Assembly (NCBI GenBank): GCA_037043015.1
Contig: CM073321.1
Span: 31,164,101 to 31,228,100 of the forward strand
Direction of reading: 5' to 3'
Source: Bryum argenteum
Taxonomy: Eukaryota > Streptophyta > Bryopsida > Bryales > Bryaceae
Length of the DNA stretch: 64,000 nt
The translations under genes were made by a program, and so were the position numbers. Shown in pieces: positions 48,001-59,672 of the stretch (position 1 is its first letter; every line of letters begins with the position of its first letter). The notes under the pieces were generated by a model. The model searched no databases, was not told the DNA's origin, and was given only the letters and a program-made list of their open reading frames with translations.

Positions 48001-48195
48001 ACTGGACACGGCGAGGTTGCAGAACTCCACCACGAGCATCATGCGCGGCGCTCACAGTGTGTTGTACCAATTGAGGTCGAGGAACTCTTGTAATTCAATG
48101 GCGGCGCTGAAGGCGACTTCCTCTGGGTAGCCGTTGGCGTACTGCTTCCACTCAATCAACGGCCGCATCTCCTTTTGCGTCGGCACCTTGTAGTA

Positions 48196-48814
48196 CACTA
48201 CTAGAAAATCCAGCGTCCAAATCAACATGAAAACGTTGAAATTTTCAGTTGATTCGTACGCGTTGATCCGAACATTGATCAACACAAAAGTGTTGATATT
48301 ATCTGTTGATTCGGTCAAGCAAAATTCATTTTTTTACTAGATTAAAATAACAATTAAAACAATCAGTGGGGCCCACCTCAAACCATCCGTCACACCAGTG
48401 GGGCCCACCTCGAACCCCTCCGAGGCCCAAGTGTTGGGGGCCAAGACCGAACCCACGTCCTCCGGCTCCCGACTCACGTCCTTCGCCACTACACCACTTA
48501 AGTCCATGTATGCACATGATTGTTTTAATTCTGTACTTATAGGGAAACTGCCCCCCTGGCTATAAATTTGCCTTGTAAAAATGTTTTTTTTTCAAAATTT
48601 TTTTTTGCAATATTTCATGCAGGTATTTTTCTACATATAGAAAAAATTTTGAATTTTTTTGAATTTTTTTTTTTTTTGTTTAGGCTAAGGCGTCTTTTTA
48701 CTGCCCAACAGACTTTGAATATTTTTCACCATGTAAAAAAAAAAAATTCAAAATTTTTTTATGCTCAATTCCATGCAGATATTTTTCTACATATAGAAAA
48801 AATTTGAAATTTTT

Positions 48815-48854
<40 letters not shown>

Positions 48855-49497
48855 GTTGGGGCGTCTTTTTACTGCCCAGCAGAGTTTGAATTGTTTTCAC
48901 GATGTAAAGAATTTTTTATTTTCAAAATTTTTTTAAGCTCGATCCCATGCAGAAATTTTTCTACATATAAAAATATTTCGAAATTTTTTGATTTTTTTTT
49001 TTTTTTTTTTTTTTTTGGGTCTAGGGCGTCTTTTTACTGCCCAGCAGACTTTGAATATTTTTCACCATGTAAAAAATTTATTTTTTTTCAAAATCTTTTT
49101 ATGCTCTATTTGAGGTATTTTTCTACGTGTAGGAAAAACACCAAATTTTTTTAATTTTTTTTCTTTTGAAGAAGTGAGGATGCCCCAAAGCATCTTCGTT
49201 TTTCATTTTGCATTTTAATCAATGTCAGAAAAAGATTAAAAAGATTCCCAAAGATTCCAAAGATTCTAGAAGATTCCAAAAAGATTCCTTGAATATTTCA
49301 TAAAATTCCAAAAAGATTCCATATTTGATGAAATTTTGTTGATTCGGTCATTACACTACTCAAATCAACAAAATATATTTAGCAAACTGTTGATTTATAC
49401 AAAAAGCTCAAAAATCAGTGAAAACGGTCAATGCAGTGCCCCAAACAACAAAAATCTGTTGATTTTATGTTGATTCGATCACAGTTTTCTAGTAGTG
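48196..49497. mobile_element. Non-autonomous CACTA element, 1302 bp
   Basis: The ends are CACTACTAGAAAA and its complement TTTTCTAGTAG TG, giving a 13-bp near-perfect TIR. The 3-bp duplication GTA is perfect (48193-48195 and 49498-49500). Repeated GTTGATTCGGTCA/AAATCAACA motifs near both ends act as subterminal repeats. The interior has no transposase; it holds about four diverged units of about 130 bp. The TIR differs from the 14-kb element (CACTATAAGAAA), so a different CACTA family presumably mobilised it. Confidence 0.92.
48560..49150. repeat. Four diverged 110-150-bp units with long T runs
   Basis: Each unit reads TATTTTTCTACATATAGAAAAA, a T run of 10-40, GCGTCTTTTTACTGCCCA and then CAGACTTTGAATATTTTTCAC. 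The Phe-rich ORFs across it are translations of the T runs. The tract lies wholly inside the small CACTA element. Confidence 0.85.
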
Positions 49498-50223
49498 GTA
49501 GCCCCCCTTCGTTCAAATCCGCATCGGCGATTGCTCGTTGCGGCGCTGGGTTGTCTTGCAACGCGCCATCGACATAGGCTGCCGGTAGAAAGGGGGTAAC
49601 CTTGAAAACACTACGTGTGCGAGGCGGGCGGGTGTAGCCTGAAAAAATCAAACTGCGGACGCGAAATGGCGGCAGCGATGCTGGTCCGCGCAAACTTGGC
49701 CTGTCGGTGTTGGTAGGGTTTCACGCTAGAAACTCCCACGTGATCGGCGCTGCGCGTGGAAAGAACTCGCTACGCCGATAGAGTGATCGACACTCCCAAA
49801 CTGGGTGGGAGTGCAGTACGCAAAGAGTGCGTGCAGCACTGTGCGAGGTCGGCGATGGTGGCGATAGAGGCGAGCAACGAGAGCGCGGTAAAAACGCAAA
49901 AGGGGAAACCCGTTTAAACATGGTGCTACTTAAGGCGAGGTTGGAGTTGGTGAACATGAAAGGACAGATGGGCCGCGAGTTTGAAAATGGTGGGTGGGTA
50001 TTCGAAAGCGGTGTGTACTCTAGTCTGGCTATGGTTATTGAGGCCATGGCTAATTTTTCTGGAATTGGAGACTCGTCCTCGTTAACTAAATGTAAGTGTT
50101 TGAGGTCGGATTTGGAGAAGAGGTCGGGTGGTCTGGTTTGAGTCGGGGTACCATCTAGGAGGTTGTATGGTTTGAGCTTGTTGACATAAACAATAACATG
50201 GTCGGGGTCAAAATGGTGAGGGC

Positions 50224-51249
50224 TCACAAGTAAGGCCGTGTTGTTAGGTAGCAGGTACTAGATTCTAAAAGGACCAAACAAGCGGTGGCAAAGTTTGCCA
50301 GCGTGAAAGTTCGTACCTTTGGGATGCCACAACACGTAATCGCTGACACTGTATTGAATCGATTTGCCCCGTGTATGGGACCACTAAGCTTGATTCCACT
50401 ATTGATGACCAGTTTGTATAGTAGCGTGGTGACAGAGCTCGTCCAGTTGCTCAAGGTCCACGAGTCAGGCTGTGAGGGCGCGTGTTGGATCGGAATCACG
50501 GGAAGCGATCGATCGAAAATCAAAAGGATGTATTCAGTTGGCATGAGTGGATGGATGTCGTATACCAACTGAAAAAGAGAGTGGTCCGTGGCCACTTTGA
50601 AGGCGGTGCGGTACGTCAGCAGGATGGTCGGTAGTTGGACGTCCCAATTGGATCGACTTTTCTTCACTAATTTCTGGAGGATCGACACGATGATTTTGTT
50701 GGTGGATTTGGCCTTACTGTTGCCTTGCGGGTAATAGGTTGTCGATGTTGTATGGCGGAGTAGAAAGTGCTTCACGAGTGCCTCAATTGTTGAGTTGAGG
50801 AAGTAGCTACCTTGGTCACTGACCAAGTGAAGGGGGCAACGAAAACGTGTCAGGATCGACTCGTAAAGTAATGTTGCTGTCTCTTGGGCGGTATCGCCGC
50901 GGAGTGCTTGGGCCTCAACCCACTTTGTGGCGTAGTCGGTAGCCACCACGATATAGCGGTAGCCGGTATTGCGAGTTTTTTTGACGAGGCCGATGAAATC
51001 GAGTCCCCATTTTATGAAAGGTTTGGTAGGGAGGGAGGTGACTAATTTGGAAGAAACGATGGGCGGAAGACCGCCCGTGAGCTGACACTCGTGACAAGAT
51101 CTGCAGTAGATGATGGTGTCCTTGGGAAGAGTTGGCCACCAATATTCGACGTCGAGGATTTTGCAGACCGTGATATCGTGAGAGAAGTGGCCTCCAGAGT
51201 TGCTCTTGTGGAGCTCGCAATGAATCGATATCGATTTGCTAGAGCTCAA
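50224..51249 (-). pseudogene. Family B integrase region
   Basis: Part of the fossil gypsy element. Recognisable are the zinc-binding end (CRSCHECQLTGG), the catalytic core (KWGLDFIGLVKKT, VATDYATKWVEAQAL, LVSDQGSYFLNS) and the YYPQGNSKAKSTNK segment typical of Ty3/gypsy integrases. Confidence 0.88.
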
Positions 51250-51531
51250 AACTCTATGGGTGCAGTTGTCCGACCCAACTCAGTGGAGTCGATTGTTGAT
51301 GAGTTGACATAGAATGTGTTTACGCGCCAGTCTTTTGCGCTCCCCCTTGGGCATGGTTGGTGGAAAGGTACGGGTTTATAGATAGTCGATGATGGGGGTC
51401 AGGTAATCGGGTTCTCTCAAAAAAAGCTAGGCGTCGACGGTCTGGTCGAGGATGCCGATGGCAGGTTCAGCCCCCGCATTGCGTGAGAGGGCGTCCGCGA
51501 TACCATTTGATTTTCTTGCTTTATAAACTAC

Positions 51532-53060
51532 TTAGAAATCGAATTCCATGAAGAGTAGGAGCGAGCGGGCAATTCGACCCAAAACTTGAGATTTGTTAAC
51601 CATGTACTGGAGAGCTAGGTGATTGACAAAGAAGACGAACCTGTTGCCGAGGAGGTAGTGTCGATATTTGTTGACTGCGTACACCATGGTGAGGGCCTCC
51701 TCGGCTTTGTTGAGAAGGCGTGAAGCGTAGACAATGGGCTGGTTAATTTTCCCAGTGGAGTTCTGTGCCAACATGGTGTCGACAGCTATATCGGATGCGT
51801 CGGTATGGATGTGGAATTCGAGGGTCCGGTCAACTCCGATTAGGATGGGTGACGTTTGGTATCGATGCTTGATGAGTTGGAAGACAGCCTCGCGGTCCGG
51901 GGTCCAGTCAAATGGTGTGCCCTTGCGTGTAAGTCGAGTAATGGGTTCCATGATGCTGGCGTAATTCTATATGAAGCAACGGTTGAACTGGGCTAGACCG
52001 TTGAACGTCTTAATTCTGCGAACATCGGTTGTAGAGAGTAGGTCGACTAAGGCCTGAATTTTTTTGGGGTCGGGAAATTTGCCTTGCTTTCCGACTATAT
52101 AGCCCAAAATGACTCCCAAGGGAACATAAAAGATGCATATTTTGGGATTGAGACTCACACCATACTGCCGGCATTGTTCAAAAAGAAGGCGGAGTTTGGG
52201 GAGATGAGTGTCGATATCGCTGTAGACGCTAAAGTCGTCCAGGAAGAGTTTCATGAAATTGCCTAGGTATTCCTTGAAGATTTGATTTACAATGTGCTGG
52301 TACGTCGGGGGTGCGTTCTTCAAACCAAACGGCAGGACGACCTAGCCGTATGCGCCCTACTCAGTGATGAAGGCCGTCTTGGGTCGATCCTCCTTCTGGA
52401 TACACACTTGGTGGAACCCTGAAAAACAATCGATAAATGAGTACGCATCATACTCAATGACGGTATCACGGAACTCTTTTATGAAGGGAAGAAGGTAGGG
52501 GTCTTTTTTCATAGCTGGGTGACGCGGCAAAAATTCATACACATCCGAAGTTGCTCATTTTTCTTGGGTACAACCACAATAGGAGAGAGCCAGGATGCCT
52601 GGTCAATTGGTTCAATAAATCCTGCGGCCATGAGGCGTTTGAGGTCGGCCTTGACTACTTTCGCGTAGTTCGGGTTCATACACTAACGAGCCTGGTGACT
52701 CGAAGATATTGTTGGGTCGAGGTCAATCCGATCGGTCGCCCCGTGCTTCGGGATTCTACTGAGATCGCTGTATGAAAATGCAAAGACATGGAGGAACTCG
52801 CAGAACAACAATTCGGTGGCCGTCAGCAATTCCGCGGCAAGATTGGCATTAACTTTCAAGATTTTTGGGCCAGCTGGAGTACCAACATTTAGGAGACAAA
52901 GTCGATGTTCATCGTTATAGTTCCAATGGGCGATATCCATGAAAGGAAGCTTGGCTTGGATGGGCCTTTTGTCCACAGCCATGCTGCCTTGAGTGTGTGG
53001 AATGTTGAGATGGGCCGGGCCAAGTGAGTAGACTCGGTCCAGAGGTGCTCTCGATTAGGT
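51532..53060 (-). pseudogene. Family B reverse transcriptase and RNase H region
   Basis: Part of the fossil gypsy element. The reverse transcriptase shows YSFIDCFSGFHQV, the FLDDFSVYS active-site region and LPKLRLLFEQCRQYGVSLNP. The RNase H part shows FHIHTDASDIAVDTMLAQ. The order (RT, RNase H, then integrase) is that of Ty3/gypsy. Confidence 0.88.
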
Positions 53061-53176
53061 CGCCCGAGAGTGATTTAGGTGATCCCAATCGAGTGTGCCA
53101 ACTAGGTGGAGTGTCGGGTCGGACGCCATGAGTGTGGCCTCCTCGTCATTGCATATCCCTTCTGCAAAATTGTAGC

Positions 53177-54632
53177 TGTTGGAACCCATTTTCTTGATTA
53201 AGTACTTCATAAGTCTAATACGCAATAAGAGTACTTATAGTGTATAAGATCTGACCTAAGTGTGTAGTAGGCCGTATACTATAAGGCAAATAAAGTTTGG
53301 ATAGTGTAGCAAATTATTAGATAATAGTTTAGAATAAAAAGGACTATCTTTAGAACCCGTATTTCTCATTTAAAATGCACGGAAGGATTGACAAAAGCCG
53401 TATCAAGGAAGTCGGATCCATTACGGACTTAGGATCCGTATTGAGAATCTGGCCTAGGATTAGGAAGTTGGATGGGAATCCGGCCTAGGATTAGAGGCTG
53501 GACTGGAATCCGTCCTAGAATTAGAAAGCCAGATTAGAATCTGGCCTAGGATTGAGAAGCTGGATTAGAATCCGGCCCATGACTTGGAAGCTGGATTAGA
53601 ATCCGGCCCATGACTTGGAAGCTAGATTGGAATCTGGTCTAGGTTAGAGAATCCGGATTAGAATCCGGCCTAGGTTTAGAAATCTGAACTATGACAATAG
53701 GTAGGATCTTTTTGGGAAAGCGAGCCGCTTTCCATAGTGTAGGCCTAGTAGGACGGCCGCCGCTAAGTTTTTAGGTTTCAAAGGTCTGTGACTTTGAGCA
53801 CTTATAAGTGAAGGTTTTGTCACCTAAAAACATTTCTTACTTGTTAATCAACAACCTTTTATGCGCATATTCAATTTGATCCTTGCTTTGTCTCCCTTTT
53901 GAGGTCGAGTGCTTAGAAGCCGTATCTACTGTTACTGAGTTGTAAGTTGGGGGTTAGGAATCCAGATTCGTTGCTAGATCGTATTTGTGGAGTTGGGGTT
54001 GTATTGGGCGTTTAGCGAGTGCTTTGTATCTTGAGCCGGTGTAGATCGTCTGAGAGAGGGAAACTACTATGGTAAACACCTTACGGTCTAAGGGTCTAGG
54101 AGTAAAGTGTGCGAGGCCGGATTCCAATTCGACCTCCGACTGCCACAGACTTGGGTTCCTCTGTAACCTCAGAGGACGGATCAAGAACAATACATGACCG
54201 GAATACGTGTAGCCGTCCTCTAGCCGGGTTCGAATCTCTTGGAGTTTGTCATTGTAGTAAGTGCGATAGGGCAATCAGGACGTCCTGTGTGACATGCTAG
54301 TCCAGCCTGATCGGATTAGTTGTGAGGACGTAATGTATGCCTAAGTGTGCGGGTGTGTGAGTTTGTGTGAAGGGAGTTTAGATGTGGAAATTTCCGCCAC
54401 TTAAAACATAAGGGAAAGAGTCTTTGCGCATCCCCTCTTGCAAAGGGATACCCTTGTCAAGCAAGGCTAAAACATAAGTATGAGGATAGAAAGGATTATG
54501 ATTGGTTGTCTTAGCACTATTTGATCTTGGTTACTTCGCAGAATCCCTAGAACGATACACGAGTCACCTAAACACGTGTATTATACTAAATAACGTATAA
54601 GAGAAGACAACGTTGATACATGGCATCCGACA
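53177..54632. mobile_element. Solo LTR of another retroelement, 1456 bp
   Basis: The ends are TGTTGGAACC and GGCATCCGACA (TG...CA with imperfect TGTYGG inverted repeat). They are flanked by GTAGC on both sides (53172-53176 and 54633-54637). There is no internal region. It separates the protease part from the reverse transcriptase part of family B. TGTTGGAA-type ends are common in Copia LTRs, but the family is not certain and neither is the orientation. Confidence 0.8.
53410..53690. repeat. About 31-bp minisatellite inside the solo LTR
   Basis: Eight or so diverged copies of CTGGATTAGAATCCGGCC plus a TATGACTTGGAAG-like linker run head to tail. Confidence 0.82.
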
Positions 54633-54639
54633 GTAGCAG

Positions 54640-55590
54640 ATTAGTACATGAGGTGTGAGTGCTTTAAATCCCAAATGTTGGTTGATTTTTACTGTTTTCA
54701 CCGTGCCGTTTGCCATGATTTTGACCTCATTGTTGCCCCAATCATGGATCACCTTGGCGTGTCTGAGCCAGAGGCATCCTTGGAGCATGCGATAATCCGA
54801 CTTGACCGTCGAGCAATCAATGACGATAAAGGTGACTATGTACGGAATGCTATGGATGTGGATCTTTACGTCGGGTATCAAGCCTCGGGGTTTTGCAATG
54901 GTGCCATTGGCCATCTTCAATATGAACGGCGCAGGGGCGGGTTTGGCTAAACCAAGACGGCGGCGTTCTTCCTTAGTAATGACGTTGACGCCGGATCCGC
55001 CATCGATGAGGACATCATCGACGCTGTTTTTTCCAACGTAGATGGTGATGACCGGCATGTGTTTGTCGATGACAGTCACGGATGCGATCGTGGTGGTGTC
55101 GAGCAAAGATGTGAGTACCTTCGTGGGAGGACAAAGTCGATTCCGTACAAATGAGGTCAGGGTTGGGGAAAGGTGGAGAAGATCGCAAAGCGAGACTTAG
55201 AGTTTGCAATCGTGGAGTTGGTCGAGTACTAGCTCGTGAGGCGGTTCGTGGGTGCTTTGGCCGGTAGGGTGGTTGTTGGTTGCGCGAGGTGAGGGTGGTT
55301 GTTGTGGCAAAGCACCTTTGTCTCAGTTGACATGGAGACTGTTTTTAATGGACTGGTTCGCGTTCGTCGATTCGTCTACATGTTGGTTCTGGAGTTGGTG
55401 GACTTCGTCAATCATGCGGTCTCGTAGCTTCTCCTGCTCAGTCCAATCCATGGTTGGTGGCGTTGTGGTTGACGGTGGAGGAACTAGATTGGACTGGCTG
55501 CGTGTAATTGCGGCAACAGTGTGGATGCTGACGGGTGGATCAGGTAGCTCCGTGATAACCACTGAAGTCTTGCTTGCCTTCTTTTCCTAC
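54640..55590 (-). pseudogene. Family B protease and gag C-terminal region
   Basis: Part of the fossil gypsy element. The retropepsin-type segment is VDDVLIDGGSGVNVITKEE with DSG replaced by DGG, a form common in plant gypsy elements, followed by FILKMANGTIAKPRGL. Upstream lies a charged linker (MDWTEQEKLRDRMIDEV). Confidence 0.75.
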
Positions 55591-55789
55591 TCATGTTTAT
55601 CAACTAGCTGGCGTAACTTGGGGTCCTATAAGATATGACAACGGTGAGTTGGGTGTTCTAAAGCTTGACACAACGCACAAGGAAATATCCGCTTGGGTGG
55701 TTGGTCGCCCCTTGGTTGGCGATTGTGCGAAGGGGTCGTAGGCTCCGATGAGAGTGCTTCCACTGGGACTAGATAGTAATTTGTCTTGC

Positions 55790-58165
55790 TCCCCGGTTGA
55801 GGCCTCCTCTTTAGAGGCCTTTTGGTGACCTTCATCATCACCAATCCTTTTTGCGAACTTGAGCAATTCGGCACAAGTCTCCGGCAATCTGGGCATCTTG
55901 AATAATGCCCGCTCCCCCCAACCTTAGAGTCCATTGAAGAAAAAGACCTATTTGGCCAATTCATCTAACTTCGGGAGCACATTCAAATGCGCATTGAAAT
56001 ACTTCACATAGGCATGAAGGGTGCCCGTTTGCTTCAATTGCGCAAGGGCCATGCCATCCCGAATCTCTTGGTACTCCGGGTGAAGCGATCACTTAGGATC
56101 CCCTTGAAACCGGTCCAACCCAAGTTGCTCAACACTCCCGAGTTCTCATCCCGGAAACGAGTCCACAGTAAAAGCGCATGTTTTGTCAAGAAGGTCACGA
56201 GAATGGTGATCTTGTCCTCTTCACAAGCCCTTTGAGCCTCAAAGTAGAGCTCAAGTTCCAAAATGAAGTCCTTGACCTTTTTGCCTTGCCCAATCCCGTG
56301 AAAGAAGAGGGCAAGTTGGTCTTGCACAACATGCGGGAAGAAAGGCTTAATGCCTTCCCCTTGAGCTCCTTGATCTCTTGTTGCAAGACATGAAGAGATT
56401 TGACAAATTCTTGGAACATTTCCTCTCGTGCCATCTGCTTGTGGCCGTATTTCCCAAGAACAGGACTTAAAGGATTTTCTTCCTCCTCATAGCGAGTGTC
56501 CTCCTCACAACTAGCAACTTCTCTTTGTTCCCCTTGGTCCTCTTTTATTTCCGCCGGCTCCTCCGAAGGACCTTAAGAAGACTCCTTGTGAGGGGTACCC
56601 GGCCTCAAAGGCTTAACTACGTGTCTTCGGGCCACATCACGAGCTTCCGGCCTCTCATGCCATCCTACTCTTGATTGAATCCCATAACGTAGCCTGCTAA
56701 GATACCAAGTGTCCCGACCCTAATTACTCCAACTCATTTTTTTTTTCTTAGTGAGCCTTACTTGGTAGCGTAATCCCGGCTCACTTAGTTGGTAGCAACC
56801 GGCCGCGACTTTGCTAACACTTGCATGTGCCCACACACACAATGTTATCACCATTCTAAGTCAAGGTGTCCAACCCACCTTGACTCCATAACTCATTACC
56901 GGATACTCATTACCCGGAATTCCCACCAACACATGGGCATGCCAACCCGGAACTCCCACCAACACATGGGCATGCCACTTGGTGGCACGGGGCGGCCTTC
57001 CACAAATGTCCAAGCTCCCAAGGGTGCTACTAATCACCCCCGGTGCTAACCGCCCTTATCCATTGTCCAACTTCCCACTAGTCCCCCTTCCACTCTTGTT
57101 TCTCACTCCATTTGGGACATTGCCAGAAACCCTCCGGGGATGCGGTACTAGTTTTCCCGTGGACTAGTTTGGAGCGGGACTCTTTCCAACCCAATGTTGC
57201 GAGATGCTCAAAAGCATTCCACAATGTCGAAGGTGTAGGTGTGAGGCTTCATTTCCATACCTCACCATTTTGAGCCATTCCCGGTTACTCCCGGGAACCG
57301 GCACTACTTATCATGGGGACTAACTTGGAGAGGGAGACTTCCCAACCCCATGTTTAGGGATGCTCCAAAGCACTCTCCACTTTCCACAAGGTGCGGGAGT
57401 GAGGCCCCATCCCAAGCCTCACCCTATAGAGCCACCCCGGCTCCTCAAGGCACCATGTGCAAGTGAGGAGGGAGAACACCCCTCCCCATAGTACTCTCTG
57501 GAGTCTTCGGTAGGCCCCCCCTTTTGTCTTGAGGGGCCTTCCGTGACACACTTTTGTTTTGGACATGCGAGCCCATTGGGACATGCGAGCCCATTTTCAA
57601 CATCTACTCTTTGAGTAGATATCGATAGACTACCTATTTGCCTCAATCAAATCTGTCCCAAGGGAGATATGCCCCTCTGAACATTCGGTGTCCCGTGAGG
57701 CAACATTCCCGAGTCCCGAAGTCCCGACCACTTTGAGGAGCCATATCTCCTAGACTATTCCTTTGGTCATCATGAGCCTTAGCATTCTAGAAAGCCCTTG
57801 TCATTATCTTTCCAGCAATATGCAACATGTTGCCCTCCAAGAAGGTCGACACATTGAGTACCGAAAGGCAACACTCCCGAGTCTCGGAGTGTCCCGGAAC
57901 GCGCTCCAACTTTGGAGAGGCATATCTCATGACTCACAACTCCAAATGGCGCATTCTTTGGACCCATGGGTGCGTGCTTGAACAAGGTTTTCAATTATGT
58001 AAGGCACACCACCAATTTTGTCCCAAGCACGACGCTATTGCGTGCTGTTTGCTCGGGACTCGCCTTGGTCACCTCACCTTGTCTCTTGCCAAGCCCGAGG
58101 TGTCACGCCCGGGGTCCTCTTGGCTCACCACGGTGTTCGGGCATCCTTTGGAAAGGGATGCAACA
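55790..58165 (-). mobile_element. Gypsy family A fragment nested in family B: LTR plus gag
   Basis: The LTR is 56710-58165 (minus strand TGTTGCATCC...GTCGGGACA). It is followed by CTTGGTATCTTAGCAGG, a diverged initiator-Met primer site. Gag follows at about 56440-55790 (LELYFEAQRACEEDKI, LPETCAELLKFAKRIGDDEG), closely related to the gag at 38.2-38.9 kb. The rest of the element and its second LTR are missing. It is inserted into the gag region of family B. It is broken, with a few interruptions. The left limit is approximate. Confidence 0.82.
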
Positions 58166-58169
58166 ATGC

Positions 58170-59000
58170 CGGTGGCATCGGATTGATGTTGGGGTGCCGG
58201 CAATTGTGGTCGTGTCCTTAGGCGAGATGCCTCTAAGTATAGGATCTTTTGAGGAGGTTGCTGGACCGGCTGTGCGCACGATCTTGGAGCAAGCTGAGGG
58301 AGGTTTGTGGTGATGAAACCCCTTAGCTGGTCAAGGAACGCCTCGCTAAAAACCAGATGTGCATCCGGTGTACCCGGTCGACAGGCATGCTGGTGCCCCA
58401 CAGGTGGTGTCTTGGGTCGGCTGTCGGGTCGTCCAGGTCGATTTGCTGGACTTTCCGGGCGACTGACTACTGTGAGCGTTCGGTGGAGCGGTGGATGTCT
58501 CTGGTCGACTAGGGTGGCGGCCCGAGGTAGACGAGGCTCCATGAGTCGATAGAAACGGGTCCGGACGACGATCTGGTGAGACGGAAGAACTGCTGCAACA
58601 GGCACACGTATATTAGGGAGTACGATATCTGTTAGTACACATGCAATCCGCGTATCTAGCTCCTCGCGGCTTTTGTAAAGTTGAAAGAGTTTCCATTGGC
58701 AGTCAAAATCTGCCCGCATGGGGTTAGGTGTATATGGAACCATGCGGCGGGTCGAACTTGCGTGAAAGGTGGACAGGTTGGGTAACTCCTTGATGGCTAC
58801 TTGAGCAGGTGGAGGTTCTTCGAACGAGTGGACGATAATGTTATGACGGGGATAAGAATGAGACGATGTGGATATTGGTTTTATTGCCAGTCGATAGGCA
58901 GTCAGAGGGAACGTAGACCATACGTCCGAGGGGGATCGATACATCCTGAAAGCAATCGTGCAGTGGAGTATTAACCCGGGTTGAGGAGGTTGGAAATAAT
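58170..59000 (-). pseudogene. Family B gag N-terminal region
   Basis: Part of the fossil gypsy element: an ORF-like stretch beginning MYRSPSDVWSTFPL at 58944, Pro/Arg-rich, without a clear Retrotrans_gag core. It runs up to the family A insertion. 59001-59672 is the untranslated leader between LTR and gag. Confidence 0.55.
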
Positions 59001-59672
59001 GATGTAAAGACGCAGGAGGAGAAAGAGGGGGAGATACTCGTCTTCGAATGTCCTATGATGTGAAGATGTTGTCTTCTGTAACGACGAGGTTTAAGGTCGA
59101 ACCATTCTGCAGGTTGCGTAGCTCCCTCTGCGTTATCAGGTTGTTGATCTGGCTAGGAGATATGGTGATCGGGTGCAGCTCTTCAACAGCACGATTATAA
59201 TGACAAGACATTCCTAGTCCACGGGGTCGTTCGTGGAGCACGAAAGGTTCGTATTAGGGTTTGAACGGAAATCTGGTAACTTGTTAGTCTAATACAAGCT
59301 CGCGTTAACCAACCGCCGATTGAGAGTTCAGATCTGGTGACAGATCTAGATCCCAATCTCGATCTTAGATCAGGATTCGAGATTTAGGGTAGTATGGAGC
59401 ACTGAGTACGGTGCGGCTAGGGTTTGGGTTCATTTCTGTTTCAAAACGGTGTTTGTGAGGACAAACGTAAGCATATGCATGCTTGGCTCTCCCGTTAGAG
59501 GTTGCTCGCCGAGGTGGTCCAAATGTAGCTTGTGAGAGAGGTTGTGGGGACAGGAGGGTAGTGCGCATCTGCGAGGTTCAAGAACTTCGTAGAACAAAGT
59601 ATTCACAGCCTTAGTGAGGAGTATGCAAACCGAGAGAAATTCTAGGTTTAGAACGTAAACATGGTCGCCAAA

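Larger units (their letters stand above)
45333..49693 (-). pseudogene. Extra coding region downstream of family B integrase
   Basis: On the same strand and directly after integrase lies about 3 kb of weakly coding sequence (small CACTA excluded). It includes a helical part (TEALAALDPPEYWNWCKWMFY-like, 47485-47790), a Gln/Thr-rich and coiled-coil part (46250-46820) and a Pro/Ser/Thr-rich part (45333-46085, PSRPPSPSPPSAPASPPP). Some plant gypsy lineages (Tat/Ogre-like) carry an additional ORF at one side of pol. Whether this is such an ORF or an older sequence beneath the element is unresolved. It is broken at several places. Confidence 0.45.

Noticed and set aside
48568-49154. Phe-rich plus-strand ORFs
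   Set aside because: They are translations of T runs inside the small CACTA.
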